6,070 nucleotides of DNA. Source: an uncultured Bacteroidia bacterium (GTDB lineage Bacteria; Bacteroidota; Bacteroidia; Bacteroidales; Prolixibacteraceae). The stretch is taken from positions 1 to 6,070 of the forward strand of contig CAIOOC010000181.1 of assembly GCA_903859795.1 (NCBI GenBank). The letters run 5' to 3'. The notes under the pieces are model-generated. The model did not search any database. It saw nothing but the letters and a program-made list of their open reading frames with translations, and had not been told where the DNA came from. Positions within the stretch are counted from its first letter, which is position 1, and every line of letters starts with the position of its first letter. The translations under genes and the position numbers were made by a program. This document shows positions 1-5,322 of this stretch, one piece after another.

Positions 1-744
1 TACATTATCATCGCCTGTATGGGTTAAATAGGTTGGCGGCGTTTGGTCGGTAACCTGAAGTTCGTTTGAGAAAAATGAAATTTTTTCGTTTGAAGGGTTT
101 TCTCCAAGTAAATTTTTTCTGGAGCCGGTATGGGTCAGTTGATCTGTCATCGAAATAACCGGATAAACCAGTATCATGAAATCAGGGCGAACGCTGATAT
201 GCTCTTCGTTGGGAATCAAATAGGTATTAAAATGGGTTCCTTCGGATGAAGCCAGGTGGCCACCTGCTGAAAAGCCCATGATTCCAATCATATTTGAATT
301 AATATTCCATTCTGCAGCCTGCTGTCGCACCACTTTAACCGCCTGTTGGGCATCCTGCAACGGACCTATCGATTTATCAGGCATGATAGAATCGGAAGGC
401 AGCCTGTATTTTAATATAAAGGCAGCTGTACCATGTTTAATAAATGTCTTTGCAATATTCAGCCCTTCCAGCCGGTAGCTTTCCATACCGTAACCACCTC
501 CGGGACAAATTACTACCGCAGATCCGTTCGCCAGTTCTTTTGCCGGAAGATAGATTTCGAGAGTTGGTTTTGAAATACTTCGAAACCCGCCAAACTGACC
601 ATCCCAGTTCAGCGTAATCTCTTTCATCGCATACGGAAGGGAATTGGGTATCTCTCCATCATATAACGGGATAATTTTCTGAGCTTTTAAATTGCCCGTA
701 ATTACAACGAAGCACAAGAGTATCAGGAGGAATTTTTTATTCAT
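1..744 (-). CDS. Secreted alpha/beta-hydrolase esterase (BD-FAE/acetylesterase-like), 3' end cut by window
   Basis: The gene starts at the ATG at 744-742 and stays open for 248 codons to the window edge, so the C-terminus is missing. Residues 1-21 form a Sec signal peptide: MNKK, a hydrophobic stretch LLILLCFVVITG, then a likely cleavage after KA before QK. The Cys at 11 is not in a lipobox, so a periplasmic or secreted enzyme is more likely than a lipoprotein. The mature part has the alpha/beta-hydrolase order: oxyanion loop CPGGGY (80-85), LKYRLP (111-116), nucleophile elbow GFSAGGH (157-163, Ser159), the core strand DFMILVYPVI, and the acid-loop motif THTGDD (241-246). The catalytic His should lie beyond the edge. 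The family contains acetyl-xylan and feruloyl-type esterases that remove ester groups from polysaccharides; the substrate here is unknown. It lies 178 bp downstream of the DeoR regulator on the same strand and has its own candidate operator (865-880), so it may be co-regulated with the amino-sugar operon. No Shine-Dalgarno sequence is seen. Confidence 0.88.
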   Translation of the reverse strand, partial: MNKKFLLILLCFVVITGNLKAQKIIPLYDGEIPNSLPYAMKEITLNWDGQFGGFRSISKPTLEIYLPAKELANGSAVVICPGGGYGMESYRLEGLNIAKTFIKHGTAAFILKYRLPSDSIMPDKSIGPLQDAQQAVKVVRQQAAEWNINSNMIGIMGFSAGGHLASSEGTHFNTYLIPNEEHISVRPDFMILVYPVISMTDQLTHTGSRKNLLGENPSNEKISFFSNELQVTDQTPPTYLTHTGDDNV

Positions 745-922
745 TTGAGTAATTTTTTAGAAATCATAGTTAATCGGATTTTTACTGGCTTACATTTTCT
801 TCTAATCCAACTGGAGTCATAACTACATTGTGATAACTGTCAGAATTCATCTGCATATACTAATCGAAAGGAAATGAAAGAGAACACCAATGAATTGCGA
901 GATTCTCAGAAACATGACGGCA
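745..922. other. Intergenic region between regulator stop and esterase start
   Basis: These 178 bp hold no convincing ORF, RNA gene or terminator. The only structured element is the tandem GAAAG repeat at 865-880. Read on the minus strand towards the esterase, no perfect TAnnTTTG box is present; the nearest match is TAGTTATG (825-818), one base off and without a convincing -33 partner. The esterase may therefore be transcribed from a weak or regulated promoter here, or by read-through from the regulator gene. Confidence 0.6.
865..880 (+). promoter_or_regulatory. Candidate AgaR-type operator in front of the esterase gene
   Basis: The sequence CGAAAGGAAATGAAAG holds two GAAAG half-sites 10 bp apart, about one helical turn. 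It matches 14 of 16 bases of the site at 1865-1880; the differing bases are the first spacer base and the base before the second GAAAG. On the esterase coding strand it reads CTTTCATTTCCTTTCG. From memory, E. coli AgaR binds tandem CTTTC repeats of this kind. The site lies about 120 bp before the esterase ATG. Binding by the neighbouring DeoR protein is inferred. Confidence 0.55.
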
Positions 923-1708
923 TTATGCAATCATGACTTTGATATTTGCATCCTCCAGCCGTTTTTTGTCCCTCTCCAAAATCCCGGAATCGGTGATTAC
1001 AGTGTTTATCCGGTCTAGTTTGCAGATAAAAGCAAGGCTTTTGCGCAGGAACTTTGAGGAATCAGTAACAACAATAACTTCACGTGCCACTTCAATCATA
1101 ATCTGGTTCAGGTAGGCTTCATCGAGGTTTGGAGTAGATATACCGTTCAAGGTATCAAAGCCGTCAACTCCCAGAAATACTTTGTCAACGAAGAAATTTT
1201 TGAAGTTTTTTTCTGCGAGGGGGCCAATAAGTGAGAGAGAATTCTTTCGCAGCACGCCGCCGGGAACAATCAGGTTAATGCTCTGATTTGATATTAGTTG
1301 ATGGGCGATATTCAGGGCATTCGTAATTATAGTTACATTACGAAGAGAAGGATCCAGGTTCCTGACAATTTCAAGAGAGGTAGTACCAGAATCAATAATT
1401 ACAGTATCGGAGTCAATAATCAGTCTGGCGGCAGCTTTGCCGATCCTGGACTTTTCCGCCATGTTCAGTTTGTGCTTTTCGGTCAGATGCTGATCAAAAC
1501 TTACTGTCTGATTTATGCTCATAGCCCCACCCCGTGCACGAATCAGTAGCTTTTTACCTTCAAGCTGCTCGAGATCGTTTCGGATGGTAACCTCGCTAAC
1601 CCCGAATTCCTTGCTCAGTACATTCACCTGAACCTGGTCCTGCGTTGATAACATCTGCATGATCTTCATCCTTCTTTCGACCGTATTATGCTGATTAACG
1701 GTTGCCAT
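923..1708 (-). CDS. agaR: DeoR/GlpR-family transcriptional regulator, AgaR-like
   Basis: A 261-residue protein, normal length for a DeoR-family sugar repressor. The N-terminal winged helix-turn-helix spans about residues 12-65 and includes VLSKEFGVSEVTIRNDLEQL and the wing RARGGA. The C-terminal sugar-phosphate-sensing domain carries the family hallmarks DSGTT (106-110), ITNAL (128-132), PGG (149-151), GVDG (180-183) and TDSSKF (215-220). I chose the ATG at 1708-1706; an in-frame GTG at 1717-1715 would add only MKL, and neither has a Shine-Dalgarno sequence. It is transcribed divergently from the agaS operon, and a candidate promoter lies at 1759-1790. By family analogy it represses until a pathway phosphosugar binds; galactosamine-6-phosphate, GalNAc-6-phosphate and tagatose-6-phosphate are possible effectors. 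The symbol rests on the agaS/kbaZ/kbaY context, because the protein sequence alone proves only DeoR family membership. Confidence 0.9.
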   Translation of the reverse strand: MATVNQHNTVERRMKIMQMLSTQDQVQVNVLSKEFGVSEVTIRNDLEQLEGKKLLIRARGGAMSINQTVSFDQHLTEKHKLNMAEKSRIGKAAARLIIDSDTVIIDSGTTSLEIVRNLDPSLRNVTIITNALNIAHQLISNQSINLIVPGGVLRKNSLSLIGPLAEKNFKNFFVDKVFLGVDGFDTLNGISTPNLDEAYLNQIMIEVAREVIVVTDSSKFLRKSLAFICKLDRINTVITDSGILERDKKRLEDANIKVMIA

Positions 1709-1758
1709 AAGTTTCACTTTTAAGTACTAAATTCATCTTAATTACATATATATCACAA

Positions 1759-1790
1759 CAAAAGTAATAAATAAAGAATATGAAGCGAAA
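1759..1790 (-). promoter_or_regulatory. Candidate Bacteroidetes-type promoter of the regulator gene
   Basis: On the minus strand TACTTTTG (1766-1759) is a perfect TAnnTTTG -7 box. A -33-like TTTC (1790-1787, one base off TTTG) lies 20 bp upstream. Transcription would start near 1752 and give a leader of roughly 45 nt to the ATG at 1708. The -33 element overlaps an AGCGAAA heptamer (1784-1790, plus strand) that recurs at 1863-1869 in the operon operator. This could allow autoregulation, but it is only a half-site. Confidence 0.5.
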
Positions 1791-1803
1791 ATTATCTAAA
1801 AGA

Positions 1804-1860
1804 AAAGGTTAAAAAAAATATAAATAAATTTGTGAAAGGTTAAAATAAATATTTATATTT
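1804..1860 (+). repeat. Imperfect 31-bp-period direct repeat in the operon promoter region
   Basis: Copy one (1804-1829) and copy two (1835-1860) match at 21 of 26 positions, including an exact 11-mer AAAGGTTAAAA at each start. The 31-bp period is close to three helical turns. Copy one runs into TAAATTTG (1825-1832) and copy two into TATATTTG (1854-1861), so the repeat duplicates a -7 box. It could be a promoter duplication or a pair of regulator sites. The AT-richness makes part of the similarity cheap. Confidence 0.5.
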
Positions 1861-1861
1861 G
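1829..1861 (+). promoter_or_regulatory. Bacteroidetes-type promoter of the agaS operon
   Basis: TTTG (1829-1832) and TATATTTG (1854-1861) match the Bacteroidetes -33 and -7 elements, with a 21-bp spacer that fits the reported range. Transcription would start around 1866-1869, giving a leader of about 32-35 nt before the agaS ATG at 1901. A second perfect -7 match, TAAATTTG (1825-1832), overlaps the -33 element but lacks its own -33. The start site falls on the tandem GAAAG operator, a position suited to repression. Confidence 0.7.
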
Positions 1862-1864
1862 TAG

Positions 1865-1880
1865 CGAAAGCAAACGAAAG
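1865..1880 (+). promoter_or_regulatory. Candidate AgaR operator of the agaS operon
   Basis: CGAAAGCAAACGAAAG is an exact tandem repeat of CGAAAG with a 10-bp period, placed at the predicted transcription start. On the opposite strand it reads CTTTCGTTTGCTTTCG, the tandem CTTTC type known for the E. coli AgaR operators. A near-copy stands before the esterase gene (865-880). A further GAAAG at 1834-1838, 32 bp upstream in the promoter spacer, could be an extra half-site. Its position and the adjacent regulator gene support the call; binding is inferred. Confidence 0.65.
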
Positions 1881-1900
1881 ACTAATTTCAATTTAATGCC

Positions 1901-3070
1901 ATGAATAGTTTGAATTTTTCAGAACCAGACCAGATTGAAAACGGAATGGTTCATACAGAAAAAGAGATCTGGGAACAACCCGCTTTGTGGAAAAAAATAT
2001 ATGAACAGGTTTTGCTGGAGAAACGATCGATAGAAGACTTTTTAAAGATAGCCACATCAAACCAGGACCTTCATATTATCCTTACCGGTGCAGGGACAAG
2101 CGCATTTATCGGATTGTCTCTTTCAGGAAGTTACAACAGGAATTTTAAAAGACATACTACGGCCATTTCAACCACCGATATGGTTACCCATCCATTTGAT
2201 TTCCTAAATCCGGATGCGCCTGTATTACTTATTTCGTTTGCACGCTCCGGCGATAGTCCCGAAAGCGTGGCTGCAACAAGGATTGTCGATCAGATTTGCA
2301 CAAAAGTGTTCCACTTAATCATCACCTGTGATTCGTCCGGAGCACTGGCACGATACGAGACCAAATTCTCGAAATATATCTTTTTATTACCCGCCGAATC
2401 AAATGATAAAGGATTAGCGATGATCGGCAGTTATTCCGGAATGCTGCTGTCCGGATTACTGATTGCCCGGATAATGGAAATTGAGTCGCTTGAAAATCAG
2501 GTTGAGGTATTGTGTCAGTATGGGCACAAACTGCTTGATTATTCCTACCAATTCAGGGAACTTGCTGAAATGAACTTTAAAAGGGTTATATTTCTTGGCT
2601 CGGGACCTTTATTTGGGACTGCAACCGAATCTCACCTGAAGGTTCAGGAGCTCTCTGATGGCCAGATCATATGCAAAAAAGATTCATTCCTTGGATTCAG
2701 ACATGGACCTAAAGCGGTAATCAATAAGGATACGCTGGTGTTTCTGCTTTTCTCAAATCAACCTTATGTAACATCCTATGAAGCAGATCTGATTGATTCG
2801 CTTAATGACGGGCAAAAGCCACTATGCATTGTTGGGCTTATGGAAAGTGACACACTGATGAGTCAGCTTGATAAAACGTTTGTTTTATCCGACACAGCGT
2901 TCCGCCTCGACGAAGAGTTTTTACCTGTTTGTTTTATAATTCCTGCACAGCTGATCGGATTTTATAAATCGCTACAACTGGGGCTTAATCCAGATATGCC
3001 CTCTGTTAGCGGTGCAATTACCCGGGTAGTTAAGGGAGTTGTAATATATCCCTTTAATAAGCAGAATTAA
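1901..3070 (+). CDS. agaS: Galactosamine-6-phosphate deaminase/isomerase, double-SIS protein AgaS
   Basis: A 389-residue cytoplasmic protein, close to the length I recall for E. coli AgaS (about 384). It has two SIS domains. The first (about 56-200) has the sugar-phosphate loop TGAGTSAF (62-69) and FARSGDSPES (113-122). The second (about 225-375) has GSGPLFGTATE (233-243), LKVQELSDG (246-254, with the likely catalytic Glu250), and the AgaS/GlmS-type FRHGPKA (266-272). The C-terminus has GLNPDMPS (361-368) and RVVKGV, typical of AgaS. The known family reaction is galactosamine-6-phosphate to tagatose-6-phosphate plus ammonia. It opens a tight operon and its TAA shares one base with the next ATG. 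The start at 1901 precedes the conserved region without extra sequence; no Shine-Dalgarno motif is seen, only an AT-rich leader. The downstream kinase and aldolase fit the use of its product. A glucosamine-6-phosphate role is less likely given the tagatose-type partners. Confidence 0.9.
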   Translation: MNSLNFSEPDQIENGMVHTEKEIWEQPALWKKIYEQVLLEKRSIEDFLKIATSNQDLHIILTGAGTSAFIGLSLSGSYNRNFKRHTTAISTTDMVTHPFDFLNPDAPVLLISFARSGDSPESVAATRIVDQICTKVFHLIITCDSSGALARYETKFSKYIFLLPAESNDKGLAMIGSYSGMLLSGLLIARIMEIESLENQVEVLCQYGHKLLDYSYQFRELAEMNFKRVIFLGSGPLFGTATESHLKVQELSDGQIICKKDSFLGFRHGPKAVINKDTLVFLLFSNQPYVTSYEADLIDSLNDGQKPLCIVGLMESDTLMSQLDKTFVLSDTAFRLDEEFLPVCFIIPAQLIGFYKSLQLGLNPDMPSVSGAITRVVKGVVIYPFNKQN

Positions 3071-4335
3071 TGAATCAAATTATACGAAATAAGGCGATAG
3101 CTCTAAATGTTCCATTGATGGATTTTATCCTACGCAGGATAGATGAACTTTCACGTCAGGACGGAATACGAAGGACCATCTTTGCTGCATGTCCCAACTC
3201 AATTTCGGTTATAAAGGCTGCATTACGTTCTGCAAAGCGGTGGAACAGTCCGCTCAATTTTGCAACTACGCTTAATCAGGTGGATATCGACAGGGGCTAT
3301 ACAAACCTCAACCAGAAGGAATTTTTCAATACCATTAAGCTCGAAGCCGACCGGATGAATGTAAAAGTTCCGGTTATTGTCGCAGTTGATCATGGTGGAC
3401 CCTGGCTTAAGGATCTTCATTGCAGGGAGAAATGGAGTTTTGAGGAATCGTTTTCAGCTGTAAAGAAATCGTTTGAAGCATCAGTTGAAGCTGGCTTTGA
3501 CCTGGTACATGTTGATCCAACCATCGACATAACTCTTCCGGCAGGTAAAACCATTTCCATTGAAACCGTAGCTACCCGAACACTCGATCTGATTGAACAT
3601 ACGGAGAACTTTCGTAAAGCCGGAAATTATCCCCGGATTGCATATGAAGTTGGCACAGAAGAGGTACATGGAGGGCTCGCTGATTTGACAACTTTCCACA
3701 AGTTTCTTGATCTGTTAAAAAGCGGTCTGGCTCTACGCGGCTTAACTGATATCTGGCCGTGTTTTGTGGTTGGAAAAGTTGGAACAGATTTACATACAAC
3801 CACTTTCGATCCGGAAACTGCGATGGAACTCACTGAAGTGGCCCGTGAATACGGAAGTGTAATTAAGGGACATTATTCAGACGGAGTAACAAATCCCGAG
3901 GCCTATCCACTTTCGGGCATGGGAGCAGCCAATGTTGGACCTGAATTTACAATAACGGAGTATTATGGATTGATGGAACTGGAAAAACTTGAAAAAAAAT
4001 ATTTCTCAGAAGACAAAATTGCACGCTGTTCCGACGTTGGGACAACTTTACATAATTCTGTTGTTGCATCAGGACGATGGAAGAAATGGCTTCAACCTGG
4101 TGAAGATTCCGAGAATTTTGAAACCATAGCGGCAGACAGGCAGGAATGGCTGATCAGTACAGGATGCAGGTATATCTGGCAAAATGATGAGGTTCTGGCT
4201 ACAAGGGCGCAACTCTACGCCAATCTTGCCAATTTGGGTGTGCTGGCAGAGGAGATTGTCCTTTCCAAAATTGAGTGTGCTATGGATAAATACTTTGCGG
4301 CATTTAACCTTAAAAATCTTAACGATTTACTTTAA
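3070..4335 (+). CDS. kbaZ: GatZ/KbaZ-family protein (tagatose-bisphosphate aldolase non-catalytic subunit family)
   Basis: A 421-residue TIM-barrel-type protein, of the full length usual for GatZ/KbaZ (about 420-426). Visible family motifs are TLNQVDIDRGYT (67-78), VDHGGPW (106-112, matching GDHLGPN in E. coli GatZ), HVDPTID (147-153, matching the HLDASM region), YEVGTEEVHGG (192-202), GHYSDG (267-272, matching AHSTD) and VGPEFT (289-294, matching VGPALT). Several positions differ from E. coli, so it is a divergent branch. The classical role is to support or stabilise the KbaY/GatY aldolase. Some homologues have instead been reported as tagatose-6-phosphate kinase (Shewanella AgaZ) or as fructose-6-phosphate/tagatose-6-phosphate 4-epimerase, so the function here is not settled. 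The ATG overlaps the agaS stop (TAATG), suggesting translational coupling. A PfkB kinase follows directly and makes a kinase role for this protein less needed. Confidence 0.85.
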   Translation: MNQIIRNKAIALNVPLMDFILRRIDELSRQDGIRRTIFAACPNSISVIKAALRSAKRWNSPLNFATTLNQVDIDRGYTNLNQKEFFNTIKLEADRMNVKVPVIVAVDHGGPWLKDLHCREKWSFEESFSAVKKSFEASVEAGFDLVHVDPTIDITLPAGKTISIETVATRTLDLIEHTENFRKAGNYPRIAYEVGTEEVHGGLADLTTFHKFLDLLKSGLALRGLTDIWPCFVVGKVGTDLHTTTFDPETAMELTEVAREYGSVIKGHYSDGVTNPEAYPLSGMGAANVGPEFTITEYYGLMELEKLEKKYFSEDKIARCSDVGTTLHNSVVASGRWKKWLQPGEDSENFETIAADRQEWLISTGCRYIWQNDEVLATRAQLYANLANLGVLAEEIVLSKIECAMDKYFAAFNLKNLNDLL

Positions 4336-4338
4336 AAC

Positions 4339-4344
4339 AGAGGA
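4339..4344 (+). promoter_or_regulatory. Shine-Dalgarno-like site of the kinase gene
   Basis: AGAGGA ends 5 nt before the ATG at 4350. It is the clearest Shine-Dalgarno-like motif before any gene in the window and favours this start over the in-frame ATG at 4356. Confidence 0.5.
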
Positions 4345-4349
4345 AAAGA

Positions 4350-5309
4350 ATGGAAATGAAAGTTAACCCTGATGTTGTTGTAATTGGAGAACTCAATGTG
4401 GATCTTATCCTGAACCGTATTGAACAAATGCCCGAAATAGGGAAAGAGATTCTGGCTAAAAGTATGAATCTTACACTTGGGAGCTCGGCAGCGATTTTTG
4501 CAAGTAATCTGAGCATTCTGGGTTTGGCTGTGGCATTCATCGGTAAAATCGGCAAAGACGGGTTTGCTTCCGTAGTGTTAAACAGCCTCGGTTCAAAAGG
4601 GGTTGACACTTCGCAAATAATGCAATCGATTGCTCTTAACACCGGTGCAACGATTGTGCTTAATTACGATCAGGATCGGGCAATGGTAACATACCCTGGG
4701 GCTATGGAAGACCTTAAGCTTGCAGATATTGATTTCACTTTTCTCTCATCTGCCCGTCACCTGCACTTTTCTTCAGTTTTCCTTCAACCAGGTATCATCG
4801 GAAGTCTTCCTGAATTATTTGCCAAAGCAAAATCCATGGGGCTGACAACCTCTCTTGATCCTCAATGGGATCCGGCAGAGAAATGGATACTGAACCTGGG
4901 TACACTACTGCCCTCTCTCGATATTTTCATGCCTAATATGGTCGAATTTCTTAATCTGACAAGCGCCAAATCACTTGATGAGGGTATCAGGAAAGTTGAG
5001 AAAATGGCACCAGCCATTACTCTGATTATAAAGGATGGTTCAAAAGGAGCTTACGGATGGAAAGGTGGAAAGCTAATCCATCAACCGGCTTTTCTGAATT
5101 CGGAGGTCGTTGATTGTATCGGTGCTGGTGATAGTTTCAATGCGGGTTTAATCTATTCGTTTCTAAATGGTCAATCTCTTGAAAGATGTCTCGAATACGG
5201 TGCTCTTACCGGAGCCGTTTCGACCACGCGGCCAGGTGGAACCGGAGCATTCGAAAGTCTTTCGGAGATAAAAAAAATCGCGTCTGAACATTTCAAAATG
5301 TCAATATGA
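4350..5309 (+). CDS. PfkB-family sugar kinase, probable tagatose-6-phosphate kinase
   Basis: A 319-residue cytoplasmic kinase of the ribokinase/PfkB fold, of normal family length. It opens with VVVIGELNVDL (9-19), a typical N-terminal strand with the substrate-binding Asp. The first signature region reads LGSSAAIFASNLSILG (43-58), with GS where many members have GG, then IGKIGKDGFA (64-73). The C-terminal half has SLDPQWDP (168-175), the PNMVEF motif (195-200), VIKDGSKG-like IIKDGSKGAYG (226-236) and the ATP/anion-hole signature DCIGAGDSFNAG (255-266), whose Asp261 is the catalytic base. The family phosphorylates sugars or sugar phosphates. Between AgaS and a tagatose-bisphosphate-type aldolase, the missing step is tagatose-6-phosphate to tagatose-1,6-bisphosphate, as done by LacC, so this is inferred as the substrate; a 1-phosphofructokinase or other ketose kinase role is possible. 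It follows the GatZ-like gene by 14 bp with a Shine-Dalgarno-like site, and its stop lies 13 bp before the aldolase gene. Confidence 0.85.
   Translation: MEMKVNPDVVVIGELNVDLILNRIEQMPEIGKEILAKSMNLTLGSSAAIFASNLSILGLAVAFIGKIGKDGFASVVLNSLGSKGVDTSQIMQSIALNTGATIVLNYDQDRAMVTYPGAMEDLKLADIDFTFLSSARHLHFSSVFLQPGIIGSLPELFAKAKSMGLTTSLDPQWDPAEKWILNLGTLLPSLDIFMPNMVEFLNLTSAKSLDEGIRKVEKMAPAITLIIKDGSKGAYGWKGGKLIHQPAFLNSEVVDCIGAGDSFNAGLIYSFLNGQSLERCLEYGALTGAVSTTRPGGTGAFESLSEIKKIASEHFKMSI
5252..5264. repeat. Perfect palindrome CGAAAG-T-CTTTCG inside the kinase gene
   Basis: A 6-1-6 inverted repeat made of the same CGAAAG hexamer that forms the tandem operators, here facing itself. It lies in the 3' end of the kinase coding sequence (codons for FESLS), 58 bp before the aldolase ATG. 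It may be chance, a small hairpin, or an internal regulator site. Confidence 0.35.
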
Positions 5310-5322
5310 AAAACAAACGGCA

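Noticed and set aside
278..478. Plus-strand ORF of 66 codons
   Set aside because: It is antisense to the esterase, whose frame has clear catalytic motifs; no family features in the 66 residues.
818..825. TAGTTATG as the esterase promoter -7 box (minus strand)
   Set aside because: One base off consensus and no -33 element at the right distance; too weak to annotate.
899..907. GAGATTCTC inverted repeat as a terminator after the regulator
   Set aside because: Four-base arms with a one-base centre and no U-tract; it cannot act as an intrinsic terminator.
1674..1679. CGAAAG (minus strand) inside the regulator gene as another operator
   Set aside because: A second half-site at 10-bp spacing is degraded (ATGAAG) and the bases encode the conserved ERR segment.
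1709..1717. GTG start for the regulator, adding three residues
   Set aside because: The ATG at 1708 is in frame, fits the family N-terminus and needs no alternative start codon; the GTG remains possible.
1896..1904. Mini-ORF ATG CCA TGA overlapping the agaS start
   Set aside because: Two codons only and no ribosome binding site; most likely chance in an AT-rich leader.
3223..3833. Several minus-strand ORFs within the GatZ-like gene
   Set aside because: Overlapping shadows of one another and of a well-supported coding frame, without recognisable domains or start signals.
4319..4642. Minus-strand ORF of 107 codons over the kinase start
   Set aside because: Antisense to the conserved PfkB N-terminus; low-complexity composition and no family resemblance.
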